A DNA stretch of 64,000 nucleotides from Streptomyces sp. CB01635 (GCF_002803065.1 NZ_NNBL01000014.1:129650-193649), one strand, 5' to 3'. Positions 20,526 to 29,774 are shown, numbered from the stretch's first letter. The notes: generated by a model from the letters alone, not told the origin. A program made the numbers and translations.

Positions 20526-22808
20526 ATGCAACTCGCCGCGATCATCGTGTCGCTGGTCCTGATCGTGGTCGGCGTCGCACTGTTCGTCCGAGCCATCGCG
20601 CAGATCTACCGCTTCATGCGGCTCGGCCAGAACGTCCCCGCCGGCACCCGAACCGACGAACCCGTACAGCGCACCGTGACGGTGGCCAAGGAGTTCCTCG
20701 GCCACACCCGGATGAACCGCTGGGGCATCGTCGGCGTGGCGCACTGGTTCGTGGCGGTGGGCTTCTTCTCGCTGCTGCTGACGATCGTGAACGCCATCGG
20801 CCAGCTCTTCCAGGCCGACTGGCTGCTCCCGATCATCGGTGAATGGGCCCCGTACAACGTCTTCGTCGAGTTCCTCGGCACGATGACGGCCCTCGGGATC
20901 CTGACGCTGATCGTCATCCGGCAGCTGAACCGGCCGGACCGGCCGGGCCGCAAGTCCCGCTTCGCCGGGTCCAACACCGGCCAGGCGTACTTCGTCGAGG
21001 CCGTCATCCTCATCGTCGGCATCTGCATCTTCACGCTGCACGCCCTGGAGGGCGCCCAGCACCATGTGGACAGCTACGAGGCCTCGTTCTTCGTCTCGTA
21101 CCCGGTCGTCTCCTGGTTCCGCGGCATGGACGTCTCCACGCTGCAGAACCTCACGTACTTCTTCGCCGGGCTGAAGATCGCGACCTCCTTCATCTGGATG
21201 ATCACGGTCGCCCTGAAGACCGACATGGGTGTCGCCTGGCACCGCTTCCTCGCGTTCCCGAACATCTGGTTCAAGCGCGAGGCGGACGGCGGTACGGCCC
21301 TCGGCGCGCTGCAGCCGATGACCAGCGGCGGCAAGGAGATCGACTTCGAGGACCCGGGCGAGGACGACGTCTTCGGCGTCAGCCAGGTCGAGCAGTTCTC
21401 GTGGAAGGGTCTGCTGGACTTCTCCACCTGCACCGAGTGCGGCCGCTGCCAGTCGCAGTGCCCCGCCTGGAACACCGGCAAGCCGCTCTCGCCGAAGCTC
21501 CTGATCATGTCGCTGCGCGACCACGCGCACGCCAAGGCCCCCTACCTGCTCGCCGGTGGCGGCAAGTCGATGGAGGGCGAGGAGAAGGCGACCGAGGAAC
21601 AGCTCAAGGACGTTCCCGCCGCCGCGCTGGCCGAGGCCGAGCGCCCGCTGATCGGCACCCTCGAAGAGAACGGCGTCATCGACCCGGACGTCCTGTGGTC
21701 CTGCACCACCTGTGGCGCCTGCGTCGAGCAGTGCCCGGTCGACATCGAGCACATCGACCACATCGTCGACATGCGCCGCTACCAGGTGATGATCGAGTCC
21801 GCGTTCCCGTCCGAGGCGGGCACGATGCTCAAGAACCTGGAGAAGAAGGGCAACCCCTGGGGCCTGGCGAAGAAGCAGCGCCTTGAGTGGCTCAAGGAGC
21901 TCGACTTCGAGGTCCCGGTCGTCGGCAAGGACATCGAGGACCTCACCGAGGTCGAGTACCTCTACTGGGTCGGCTGCGCGGGGTCCCTGGAGGACCGGGC
22001 GAAGAAGACCACCAAGGCCTTCGCGGAGCTGCTGCACATGGCGGGCGTCAAGTTCGCGATCATGGGCGGCGACGAGAAGTGCACCGGTGACTCCGCCCGC
22101 CGCCTGGGCAACGAGCCGCTGTTCCAGCAGCTCGGCCAGGAGAACGTCATGGCGCTGAACATGGCGTTCGGCGAGGAGCTCGACGACGACGGCAAGGTCG
22201 TTGCCGAGTCGGCGAAGCCCAAGTCGGCGAAGAAGATCGTCGCGACCTGCCCGCACTGCCTCAACACCATCGGCAACGAGTACCCGCAGCTCGGCGGCGA
22301 TTACGAAGTAATCCACCACACCCAGCTGCTCCAGCACCTCATCGACGAGGGCAAGCTCGTCCCGGTCACGCCGGTCGAGGGTCTGATCACCTACCACGAC
22401 CCCTGCTACCTGGGCCGTCACAACAAGGTCTACACGCCCCCGCGTCAGATCATGGACGCCGTCCCAGGCCTGCGTCAGCAGGAGATGCACCGCCACAAGG
22501 AGCGCGGCTTCTGCTGCGGCGCCGGCGGCGCGCGGATGTGGATGGAGGAGCGGATCGGCAAGCGCATCAACAACGAACGTGTTGACGAGGCGCTGTCGCT
22601 GAACCCCGACATCGTCTCCACCGCCTGCCCGTTCTGCCTCGTCATGCTGACCGACTCCGTCAACGGCAAGAAGAACGACGGCCAGGCCAAGGAGTCCGTC
22701 ACGGTCGTCGACGTGGCCCAGCTGCTCCTCGACTCCGTGAAGACGCCGGTCGACCCGGCGGGTTCGGAGGAGACCGAGGACGCGCCGGAGCCGGAGCCGG
22801 TGAAGTAG
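20526..22808 (+). CDS. Membrane iron-sulfur oxidoreductase (EtfD / heterodisulfide reductase-related)
   Basis: A 760-aa protein. Residues 1-250 form a membrane part of five to six helices (LAAIIVSLVLIVVGVALFV, and HWFVAVGFFSLLLTIVNA). Then come two 4Fe-4S ferredoxin motifs: CTECGRCQSQCP near residue 301 and CTTCGACVEQCP near residue 393. Two CCG/heterodisulfide-reductase domains follow (YHDPCYLGRH; GFCCGAGGARMW; CPFC). The architecture matches mycobacterial Rv0338c, EtfD, which passes electrons from ETF (fatty-acid beta-oxidation) to menaquinone. Length and order are normal. The tail is acidic. The upstream intergenic region carries two palindromes. A terminator follows at 22854-22885. Confidence 0.9.
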   Translation: MQLAAIIVSLVLIVVGVALFVRAIAQIYRFMRLGQNVPAGTRTDEPVQRTVTVAKEFLGHTRMNRWGIVGVAHWFVAVGFFSLLLTIVNAIGQLFQADWLLPIIGEWAPYNVFVEFLGTMTALGILTLIVIRQLNRPDRPGRKSRFAGSNTGQAYFVEAVILIVGICIFTLHALEGAQHHVDSYEASFFVSYPVVSWFRGMDVSTLQNLTYFFAGLKIATSFIWMITVALKTDMGVAWHRFLAFPNIWFKREADGGTALGALQPMTSGGKEIDFEDPGEDDVFGVSQVEQFSWKGLLDFSTCTECGRCQSQCPAWNTGKPLSPKLLIMSLRDHAHAKAPYLLAGGGKSMEGEEKATEEQLKDVPAAALAEAERPLIGTLEENGVIDPDVLWSCTTCGACVEQCPVDIEHIDHIVDMRRYQVMIESAFPSEAGTMLKNLEKKGNPWGLAKKQRLEWLKELDFEVPVVGKDIEDLTEVEYLYWVGCAGSLEDRAKKTTKAFAELLHMAGVKFAIMGGDEKCTGDSARRLGNEPLFQQLGQENVMALNMAFGEELDDDGKVVAESAKPKSAKKIVATCPHCLNTIGNEYPQLGGDYEVIHHTQLLQHLIDEGKLVPVTPVEGLITYHDPCYLGRHNKVYTPPRQIMDAVPGLRQQEMHRHKERGFCCGAGGARMWMEERIGKRINNERVDEALSLNPDIVSTACPFCLVMLTDSVNGKKNDGQAKESVTVVDVAQLLLDSVKTPVDPAGSEETEDAPEPEPVK

Positions 22809-22853
22809 CGGTCCGGTAACCGGGGGTTCCGTACGCGGATCCGACGTACGTGG

Positions 22854-22885
22854 AGGGGCCGATCGGGGAGACCCGGTCGGCCCCT
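22854..22885 (+). terminator. Hairpin terminator after the EtfD-like gene
   Basis: AGGGGCCGA (22854-22862) pairs with TCGGCCCCT (22877-22885), with additional interior pairing. It lies 46 bp downstream of the stop. Confidence 0.55.
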
Positions 22886-23047
22886 TCGGCGTTCCCGGAG
22901 AGGCGTGTGACGGGCCACCGGAGGGGCGTTTTCGGGACAGAGAAAGGGCGTTTACGGGACAGGGGCCGCGCTCCGTGACCAAACCGGCAGGCCCCGCCCC
23001 TACCCCCTCCCTCACCCCGGCGGCATCATGAACGGGTCAAGTGGCGC

Positions 23048-24364
23048 ATGAGGCGGGCGGGGTCAGAGGCGATGGTGGGCATACGGGGCGGCCGCAGCGC
23101 CGCGATACGCAGGGCCGCGGCGGGGTGCACCCTGCTCATGGTCGCCGCCGTCACCGGCTGCGGCGGCGACGACAAGCCCGCCGCCGCCAAGCACCGCCCC
23201 GTGGCCATGGCCGGCAAGTCCGGCGCCGCGCTCCCCGTCCCGCACGGCCGCGGCAGCAAGGTGCCGCACGACTTCAACGGGGACGGCGCCCCCGACCTCG
23301 TACTGGACGATCTCGTGCACGACGGGCTCGGGGACGACGCCGGGATCGGGGTCGTGTACGGGAAGAAGGGGCACGGACTCGTGCCCGGGGCGCGGCAGTT
23401 GCTGCGTCCCGCGAAGTACGCGGCGCCGACGAAGGGCGAGACGCCCGCCGCGTTCGACTCCGAGGCGAGCTGCGACCTCGACAAGGACGGCTTCACCGAT
23501 CTGGTGGTGTCGACCGATCCGCCGTTCGACGGGCAGGGGCAGCCGCCGGTGCCGCTGCAGATCCTGTTCGGCGGCCCGGGCGGGCTCACCCACCAGGGCG
23601 TGAAGCTCGTCGTCCCCGCCCAGGCGCGGTTCGGCAACGACTGGCCGGACCAGCCGGTGTGCGGCGATTTCGACGGGGACGGCTCGGTAGACCTCACGGT
23701 CCACGCGAGCGGCGGGCGGCTGAGCTTCCTGCGCGGCCCCTTCACGCGCAAGGGCGCCCCGCGCGCGGCCGGCAAGCCGCTGACCGCACCCGGCAACGTA
23801 CCCGTGGGCCCCGCCTTCGACGTCGACCGCGACGGGTACGACGACCTCCTCGTGCGGCGCACCTCCCGCGGCTCGTCACCGTCCCGGATCGTCCTGGGCG
23901 GCCCGCAGGGACCGGCCCGCTCCGGCGCCGCGCTGCCGTCCGGCCTCGGCCTCGCGGTGGGCCGTTTCACCAAGGGCGCCGGCGCGGACACCGCGCTGCT
24001 CACGGCCTCCGGCGTCACCCTCTCGCAGCCGGGCGCCGCCGCCCTCAAGGCCACCGGAACGGCCATCACCGCGGGTGACTTCGACGGGGACGGCGTGGCA
24101 GAACTCGTCGTGTCCGGCGGCGCGTCGAAGGCCCCGAAGGTCCTGCCCGCGAACGGAAGGGCGGCCGCGACCGTCACCCCCGGGGCCGCCGGCACCACCC
24201 AGGTCCTCGAGGCGACCGACTTCGACGGCGACGGACGCGCCGACCTCGTGGTCCGCACGTACCGCGGCGAGAGCACGGACACGATCGCCGTGTACCCCGG
24301 GGTCAAGGGCGGCGCGCTCCTGGCCGGAGAGCCTCAAGTCACCTTCTCCACCGCGGAGTTCTGA
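23048..24364 (+). CDS. FG-GAP repeat lipoprotein
   Basis: A 438-aa protein with a lipoprotein signal (MVAAVTGC, about residues 30-37); the start may be 23048 or 23072. The mature part is a beta-propeller of FG-GAP/VCBS repeats with Ca-binding loops: DFNGDGAPDLVL, DLDKDGFTDLVV, DFDGDGSVDLTV, DVDRDGYDDLLV, DFDGDGVAELVV and DFDGDGRADLVV. It would be anchored outside the membrane, with probable ligand or wall binding as in integrin-alpha-like propellers; the substrate is unknown. It is the first of six consecutive FG-GAP genes and the only one with a lipobox. No PhoP-like array is visible upstream. Confidence 0.82.
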   Translation: MRRAGSEAMVGIRGGRSAAIRRAAAGCTLLMVAAVTGCGGDDKPAAAKHRPVAMAGKSGAALPVPHGRGSKVPHDFNGDGAPDLVLDDLVHDGLGDDAGIGVVYGKKGHGLVPGARQLLRPAKYAAPTKGETPAAFDSEASCDLDKDGFTDLVVSTDPPFDGQGQPPVPLQILFGGPGGLTHQGVKLVVPAQARFGNDWPDQPVCGDFDGDGSVDLTVHASGGRLSFLRGPFTRKGAPRAAGKPLTAPGNVPVGPAFDVDRDGYDDLLVRRTSRGSSPSRIVLGGPQGPARSGAALPSGLGLAVGRFTKGAGADTALLTASGVTLSQPGAAALKATGTAITAGDFDGDGVAELVVSGGASKAPKVLPANGRAAATVTPGAAGTTQVLEATDFDGDGRADLVVRTYRGESTDTIAVYPGVKGGALLAGEPQVTFSTAEF

Positions 24365-24431
24365 GAGCGGGCGGGGCCGGCGTGCGCCACGCTCGGTGCC
24401 GCCGGCGTCCACCCCGCCTCCCGCATCCGCT

Positions 24432-24464
24432 GTTCACCGCACGGCCACCCGGACACAACCATCC
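24432..24464. promoter_or_regulatory. Candidate PhoP-like box (three 11-nt direct repeat units)
   Basis: Units beginning GTTCACC, GGCCACC and CACAACC follow each other exactly every 11 nt, about 61 nt before the start at 24525. The spacing and the GTTCACC core match the Streptomyces PhoP direct-repeat unit. Binding is inferred. Confidence 0.5.
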
Positions 24465-24524
24465 CCTCACCTCACGAGTCCCACCCCCGGAACCCCTTCC
24501 CCCCATTTCCCGGGAGTGCTTCTC

Positions 24525-25907
24525 GTGCGTATGCGCAAGCTCGTCATCGCCGCAGGTGCCGCCGTCGTCGCGGCGGCCGGACTCACCCTGCCGCTCGCCG
24601 GAACCGCCTCCGCTGCCACCACGCTCAAGGACGACTTCAACGGCGACGGCTACCGCGACCTGGCCGTCGGCACCCCGGGCGCCAACTCCGTCACGGTCAC
24701 GTTCGGCTCCGCGAGCGGCGTGAGCCCGTCCCACGCCGTGACCGTCACCCAGAGCACGGCCGGGGTGCCCGGAGTCACCGAGCCGGAGGACGAGTTCGGC
24801 GAGAACGTCACCTCGGGCGACGTCGACGACGACGGCTACGCGGACCTGATCGTCGGCGCGCCCGGCGAGCGGGTCACCGGCAACACCACGGGCTCCGTCA
24901 CCATCGTCTGGGGCGGCCCCAAGGCCTTCAACAAGGGCGCCAAGGTCCTCAACTCCCCCACCACCGACACCGAACGCTTCGGCGAAGGCACCTCCTTCGT
25001 CGACATCGACGGGGACGAGGCCGAGAACCTCGCCGTGATCAGCGCCGACGGCTGGTGGTACTACGCCGAGAGCGAGGACCCGACCCGCGCGATCGCCCCC
25101 GAGGTCGACTTCTTGCCGGACGGCGTACACCTGGAGGGCATGGAGGCCGCCCACTTCCTCTCCAAGGACGGCTACACGTACGTCCTCTACGGGGAGCGCG
25201 CCGACGGCAAGCCCTACAGCGTGTACATGAAGGGCGGCGTCGGCGACATCGGCTACTACTCGGGCGTAGTCGCCGAGGGCGACGACCCGCGCGCCACCCG
25301 GGAAGCGGCCGCGGCCGCCGACGTGAACGGCGACGGCTACACCGACCTCGTCACCGGCAACGCCGCCGCGAACTCGGTCACCGTGCGCTACGGCGCGCAG
25401 GGCTCCTTCGGGACCACGAAGACGTACACGCAGGACTCCGCGGGCGTACCCGGCGCCGACGAGCCGGAGGACCGCTTCGGCGCCGCCGTGAGCGCCGGCG
25501 ACCTCGACCACGACGGGTACGCGGACGTCGCCGTGGGCGCGCCCGGCGAGAGCGTCGGCACGGTCACGGGAACGGGCAGCGTCACCGTCCTCAAGGGCGG
25601 CACCGGCGGGCTCGGCGCGGGCCGTGCCTACCACCAGGACACGGCCGGGGTACCCGGCGTCCCGGAGGCGGGCGACCACTTCGGCTCGTCCCTGCGCTTC
25701 AAGGACATCAACAAGAACAGCCGGGCCGACCTGGCGATCGGCGCGAACGGCGAGGACATCGGCACCTCGGCCGACGCGGGCGCCGTCTGGGTCCTGCGCG
25801 GCGCGGTCCCGTACGTCACCACGTCGTACGCCACGTCCTTCAACGGCGCGGACTTCGGAACGGCGACGAGCGGAGCGGGCCGCGCCTTCGGGACGGTCCT
25901 GCGCTGA
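24525..25907 (+). CDS. Secreted FG-GAP repeat (integrin-alpha-like) protein
   Basis: A 460-aa protein. The GTG at 24525 is preferred because GGGAG lies 8 nt upstream; ATG 24531 is the alternative. Signal peptide: RKLVIAAGAAVVAAAGL, with cleavage after about TASA. Repeats include DDFNGDGYRDLAVG, DVDDDGYADLIVG, DVNGDGYTDLVTG, DLDHDGYADVAVG and the related DINKNSRADLAIG. Each is followed by a G-x-V-x-V-x-(Y/L)-G segment as in FG-GAP propeller blades. The QDTAGVPGVPEAGDHFG type linkers recur in the paralogues. It is extracellular and role unknown. A PhoP-like array lies just upstream. Confidence 0.85.
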   Translation: MRMRKLVIAAGAAVVAAAGLTLPLAGTASAATTLKDDFNGDGYRDLAVGTPGANSVTVTFGSASGVSPSHAVTVTQSTAGVPGVTEPEDEFGENVTSGDVDDDGYADLIVGAPGERVTGNTTGSVTIVWGGPKAFNKGAKVLNSPTTDTERFGEGTSFVDIDGDEAENLAVISADGWWYYAESEDPTRAIAPEVDFLPDGVHLEGMEAAHFLSKDGYTYVLYGERADGKPYSVYMKGGVGDIGYYSGVVAEGDDPRATREAAAAADVNGDGYTDLVTGNAAANSVTVRYGAQGSFGTTKTYTQDSAGVPGADEPEDRFGAAVSAGDLDHDGYADVAVGAPGESVGTVTGTGSVTVLKGGTGGLGAGRAYHQDTAGVPGVPEAGDHFGSSLRFKDINKNSRADLAIGANGEDIGTSADAGAVWVLRGAVPYVTTSYATSFNGADFGTATSGAGRAFGTVLR

Positions 25908-25995
25908 ACGGGCCCCGGAACACCGAAAGCCCGGGCGGCCGGAAATAACTGTGAACCACATACAACCCTCCGGCCCCACTACGAGTCTCCTGTTC

Positions 25996-26050
25996 GCCAA
26001 CCGCAGGGCCACGCCTGGGACAACTCCCGGCAAACACCGGCGGAACGCAC
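25996..26050. promoter_or_regulatory. Candidate PhoP-like box (five 11-nt units)
   Basis: Five in-phase 11-nt units whose cores are GCCAACC, GGCCACG, GGACAAC, GGCAAAC and GCGGAAC. The array ends 55 nt before the start at 26106. An almost identical array (four or so base changes) stands at the same distance before the gene at 29775. Confidence 0.5.
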
Positions 26051-26105
26051 CCCATTGACTGCGGATGCCCGCCAGGCATCCCCGCATGCTGCAGGAGAAT
26101 CCCGC

Positions 26106-27578
26106 ATGCACAAGCACATACGTATCGCCCTCGCCTCGGCCGCCGCGGTCGCGCTGACGGGCGGGCTGCTCTCCCTCTCCACGGGCTCGGCCCTCGCCGC
26201 CGACTCCGTCCACCACCACGAGGCCGACTTCAACGGCGACCACATCGGGGACGTCGCGTTCTCCGCCGGCTGGTCGACGGTCGGCGGCAAGAAGGGCGCC
26301 GGCCAGTTCGTCGCCCTGTACGGCTCCGCGAACGGCCTGAACGCCGCCACCCGCAAGACCGTCAGCCAGAACACGACGGGCGTCCCCGGCACCGCCGAGA
26401 CCAACGACGGCTTCGGCTGGGTCAGCGCGTACGGCGACTTCAACGACGACGGCTACGACGACCTGGCCGCGTCCGCGCGCTACGAGGACGTGGACGGCGA
26501 CACCGACGGCGGCACCGTCATGATCATGTGGGGCTCTCCGTCGGGCCTCACCGGCGGCACGACGATCGCGGACCCCGCCGTCTCCTCCCACGACCAGTGG
26601 GGCAAGACGCTCGCCGCCGGCGACTTCGACGGCGACGGCAAGGACGACCTCGCGGTCGGCTCCACGGCCGCCACGGTCTACGTCTACAAGGGCGGCATCG
26701 CCAAGACCGGTACCGCGGGCGGCCGTTACACGCTCAAGCCCCCGATCCAGTCCGGCAGCGGCACCGGCCCGCTCACCCTCACCGCGGGTGACGTGAACGG
26801 CGACGGAGCCACCGACCTCGTGGTCGACGGCTTCGAGACGAACACCAGCGACGGCTGGAACACCAACTACTACATCCCCGGCAGCGCGTCCGGCCTCGTC
26901 GCCTCGTCCGCGCAGACACTGAGGCCCGGCGTCATCACCGACATCGGCGACGTGAACGGCGACGGCTTCGGCGACATCGTGACCGGCCAGCAGTGGGACG
27001 AGCCCACGGACGGGTCCCCGGACCCGACCGGATCGACCGACGGCGGCAAGGTCAACATCACGTACGGCTCGGCGAGCGGCCCCGCCACCACCACCGCCAT
27101 CAGCCAGGACACCGGCAACGTGCCCGGCGGCTCCGAGCGCGGCGACGACTTCGGCGGCGAGCTGTCCCTCGGCGACATCAACGGCGACCACTACCAGGAC
27201 CTGGTCGTCGGCGCCGCCGGCGAGAACCTGGGCGGCGTCACCGACGCCGGTTCGGTGACGGTCCTCTACGGCTCGGCGAGCGGCATCAACACGCAGTCCG
27301 GCGGCCAGTTCTTCGCCCAGTCCACGGCCGGCGTCCCCGGCTCGGACGAGACGAAGGACTACTTCGGCAACGAGGTCAAGCTCACCGACGTCACCGGCGA
27401 CGGCAAGGCCGACCTGACGATCGGCGCGTACGGCGAGAACAGCGGCAACGGCGCGCTGACGTACCTCCCGTCGAACGGCACGAAGATCACCACGACGGGC
27501 ACGCGTTCCTTCTCGGCGACTTCCCTCGCCATCTCGACGGACGCCTCCCCGACGCTGGGCGGCAACGCGGCCAACTGA
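26106..27578 (+). CDS. Secreted FG-GAP repeat protein
   Basis: A 490-aa protein from the ATG at 26106, with GCAGGAG upstream. Signal peptide with a hydrophobic core (ALASAAAVALTGGLLSL) and cleavage after ALA. About seven FG-GAP blades carry Ca-loop motifs (DFNGDHIGDVAF, DFNDDGYDDLAA, DFDGDGKDDLAVG, DVNGDGATDLVV, DVNGDGFGDIVTG, DINGDHYQDLVVG, DVTGDGKADLTIG), so it is likely a closed seven-bladed propeller. It is closest to the gene at 29775: they share upstream DNA, signal-peptide wording and the final LGGN ending. Role unknown. A hairpin at 27598-27624 follows. Confidence 0.85.
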   Translation: MHKHIRIALASAAAVALTGGLLSLSTGSALAADSVHHHEADFNGDHIGDVAFSAGWSTVGGKKGAGQFVALYGSANGLNAATRKTVSQNTTGVPGTAETNDGFGWVSAYGDFNDDGYDDLAASARYEDVDGDTDGGTVMIMWGSPSGLTGGTTIADPAVSSHDQWGKTLAAGDFDGDGKDDLAVGSTAATVYVYKGGIAKTGTAGGRYTLKPPIQSGSGTGPLTLTAGDVNGDGATDLVVDGFETNTSDGWNTNYYIPGSASGLVASSAQTLRPGVITDIGDVNGDGFGDIVTGQQWDEPTDGSPDPTGSTDGGKVNITYGSASGPATTTAISQDTGNVPGGSERGDDFGGELSLGDINGDHYQDLVVGAAGENLGGVTDAGSVTVLYGSASGINTQSGGQFFAQSTAGVPGSDETKDYFGNEVKLTDVTGDGKADLTIGAYGENSGNGALTYLPSNGTKITTTGTRSFSATSLAISTDASPTLGGNAAN

Positions 27579-27597
27579 CGGCCTTCTGCTCCAGGTT

Positions 27598-27624
27598 GGG
27601 CCCGCGCCTCTTCGGCGCGGGCCC
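27598..27624 (+). terminator. Hairpin terminator
   Basis: GGGCCCGCGCC (27598-27608) with a TCTTC loop and a perfect 11-bp complement at 27614-27624. Confidence 0.75.
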
Positions 27625-27702
27625 ATGCACCACCCCCAGCCGGCCGGGCCCGCGTCCCCGTCGCGGGCCCGGCCTCCCCTGACTCCAGGAAAGCCCGACA
27701 CC

Positions 27703-29091
27703 ATGCGCAAGCGCGCCCTTGCCCTGGCAGCAGCCGTGACCTCCGGCCTGCTCGCCCCCGCGGCCCTCACCACCCCGGCGACGGCCGCCACCGCTGCGTC
27801 CGCGGACGACTTCAACGGCGACGGCTACCGTGACCTCGCCGTCGGCGACCGCGGTGCCACGGTCGGCGGGGCCTCGAAGGCGGGTGCCGTCGTCGTCGTG
27901 TACGGCTCCGCCACCGGCCTCGGCCCGGCGTCCCGGCACACCACCGTCTCCCAGAACAGCGCCGGCATCCCCGGCTCGGCGGAGGCCGGCGACGGGTTCG
28001 GCACCGACATCACCAGCCGCGACCTCAACAGCGACGGCTACGCCGACGTGATCGCCACGGCGCCCGGCGAGAACGACGGCAGCTACCACGGCACGTTCAC
28101 CGTCCTGTGGGGCTCCGCGTCCGGCCTGACCAGCGGCAGCGCGTACAAGAACCCCAAGTACCCGGACAAGGGGTTCGTCAAGGACCTCGCCGTCGGTGAC
28201 TTCAACGCCGACGGCAAGCAGGACGTCGTGACCATTGACGACGACAACATCTGGTACCTGCGCGGCCCGTTCACCAAGTCGGGCTCGCGCGGCAGCGCCA
28301 CCAACCTCGACCCGATCGACGGCGAGAACATCTCCCCCGACCGCGTCGTCGCGGGCACCGTCACGAAGGACGGCACCGCCGACTTCGCGGTCCTCGGCGA
28401 CGACTGGGACACCGACAGCAACCGCGTCTGGTTCTACAAGGGGTCGTCGAGCGGCCCCACCAAGACCAAGAAGGTCAGCCTGCCCGCCGCCGCCTCCCTC
28501 ATGGAGGCCTCGGTCACCATCGCCGACTACGACAAGAACGGCTACGGCGACCTGACCGTCGGCGCCCCGCGCACCGGCACCGGCGGCGCGGTCTACATCC
28601 TGCCCGGCACGTCCACCGGCCCCAGCGCCTCCGCCAAGAAGATCACCCAGTCCACGTCCGGCATCGCGGGCTCCCCGGAGTCCGCGGACTCCTTCGGCAG
28701 CGACGTCTCGGCCGCGGACACCAACGGCGACGGCTACCCGGACCTGGCCGTCGGCGTGAAGGGCGAGATGATCGGCGACGGCCCGTTCCGCGCGGGCGGC
28801 ATCACCGTCCTGCGCGGCACCTCCTCCGGCATCACCGGCACGAACTCCCGCTGGTACGACTACGCCACGCCGGGCGTCGAGGGCGAGACCACCGAGGAGG
28901 GCTGGCTCGGCGCCTCCGTCCAGCTGCGCGACTTCAACCGCGACGGCCGCGCCGAACTGGTCGCATCCGCCCCTGAGGTGAACCGCCTCTACCTTCTGCC
29001 CGGCACCGCATCGGGCCCGACCGGCACGGGCTCCTTCCTCGCCCAGGCCCCGGAACTCGCCGGCTTCTACTGGGCCGAACTCACCGACTGA
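27703..29091 (+). CDS. Secreted FG-GAP repeat protein
   Basis: A 462-aa protein from the ATG at 27703 with CCAGGAAAG upstream. The signal peptide (KRALALAAAVTSGLLAPAAL) ends near ATAATAAS. Blades include DDFNGDGYRDLAVG, DLNSDGYADVIAT, DFNADGKQDVVT, DYDKNGYGDLTVG, DTNGDGYPDLAVG and DFNRDGRAELVAS. The first blade is nearly identical to that of the protein at 24525. No PhoP-like array is visible directly upstream, so it may depend on another promoter or on read-through. Extracellular; function unknown. Confidence 0.85.
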   Translation: MRKRALALAAAVTSGLLAPAALTTPATAATAASADDFNGDGYRDLAVGDRGATVGGASKAGAVVVVYGSATGLGPASRHTTVSQNSAGIPGSAEAGDGFGTDITSRDLNSDGYADVIATAPGENDGSYHGTFTVLWGSASGLTSGSAYKNPKYPDKGFVKDLAVGDFNADGKQDVVTIDDDNIWYLRGPFTKSGSRGSATNLDPIDGENISPDRVVAGTVTKDGTADFAVLGDDWDTDSNRVWFYKGSSSGPTKTKKVSLPAAASLMEASVTIADYDKNGYGDLTVGAPRTGTGGAVYILPGTSTGPSASAKKITQSTSGIAGSPESADSFGSDVSAADTNGDGYPDLAVGVKGEMIGDGPFRAGGITVLRGTSSGITGTNSRWYDYATPGVEGETTEEGWLGASVQLRDFNRDGRAELVASAPEVNRLYLLPGTASGPTGTGSFLAQAPELAGFYWAELTD

Positions 29092-29127
29092 CCCCACCCC
29101 TCCCGGTCTCACCCACAGGAGCCCGAC

Positions 29128-29520
29128 GTGCGCCTGCGCACCATCACAGCCCTGACGGCCCTCGTAGCGGCCGCCCTCGGCGACGGCTACCAGGACCTGG
29201 CCGTCGGCGCCTACGGCGAGAAGATCGACGACAAGGAGTACGCGGGCGGCGTCCGCGTCTTCAAGGGCCGCGCCGCCGGCATCAGCGGCACCGGCTCCCA
29301 GTGGTTCGCCCGCAACAGCCCCGGCGTCACCGGGGCGCTCGACTCGGACGACTCGTTCGGCTCCGCGGTGCGGCTGCGGGACACCGACCGCGACGGCTAC
29401 GCCGACCTGTACGTGGCGGGGACGGTCGGCTCGCTCCGCCTGCCCGGCTCGGCCTCCGGAATCACCACCACGGGCGCCGCATCGGTCCCGTCGGACCTGA
29501 TCGAGGGCTTCCTTCAGTAG
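29128..29520 (+). CDS. Truncated FG-GAP protein (signal peptide fused to the last repeats)
   Basis: A 130-aa ORF from the GTG at 29128 with CACAGGAG upstream. A short signal peptide (RLRTITALTALVAAAL) runs straight into GDGYQDLAVGAYGEK, the middle of an FG-GAP loop. Only one more loop (DTDRDGYADLYVAG) follows before a normal C-terminus. The family length is 440-500 aa, so about 330 residues are missing in frame. This looks like an internal deletion between repeats. A protein of two blades cannot form a propeller alone, so it may be non-functional or work as a partner. An 18-bp terminator follows. Confidence 0.65.
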   Translation: MRLRTITALTALVAAALGDGYQDLAVGAYGEKIDDKEYAGGVRVFKGRAAGISGTGSQWFARNSPGVTGALDSDDSFGSAVRLRDTDRDGYADLYVAGTVGSLRLPGSASGITTTGAASVPSDLIEGFLQ

Positions 29521-29532
29521 GGCACACCCGCG

Positions 29533-29576
29533 TGAACGAGCCCCGTCGGCCCGCCCCGGCCGACGGGGCTCGTTCA
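29533..29576 (+). terminator. Strong hairpin terminator
   Basis: An 18-19 bp perfect inverted repeat (left arm GAACGAGCCCCGTCGGCC, 29534-29551) with a 6-nt loop. Confidence 0.85.
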
Positions 29577-29665
29577 TGTCCGGTGGCGCGCCGCCCCGCC
29601 CGCGGATCCCACGGATTCCCACTCGCCCCGTACAACCCTCCACCCCCACCAACCGTCTCCTGTTC

Positions 29666-29720
29666 GCCAACCGCAAGGCCACGCCCGGGACAACTCCCGG
29701 CAAACGCCGACGGAACGCAC
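29666..29720. promoter_or_regulatory. Candidate PhoP-like box (five 11-nt units)
   Basis: The same five-unit array as at 25996-26050, cores GCCAACC, GGCCACG, GGACAAC, GGCAAAC and ACGGAAC, ending 54 nt before the start at 29775. The unit phase is conserved between copies while flanking DNA differs. Confidence 0.5.
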
Positions 29721-29774
29721 CCTTACTGACTGCGGATGCCCCCACATCCCCCGGTTGACGCAGGAGTCACACGC

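Noticed and set aside
20472-23015. An 847-aa open frame antisense to the EtfD-like gene
   Set aside because: It is a high-GC shadow: repetitive Arg/Val/Leu/Asp-rich wording, no ribosome-binding site, and the plus-strand gene has clear Fe-S motifs and membrane helices.
24339-27815. A 1158-aa open frame antisense to the FG-GAP genes
   Set aside because: It spans several real genes and intergenic hairpins, has no known domain, and consists of Gly/Ala/Val/Arg shadow composition.
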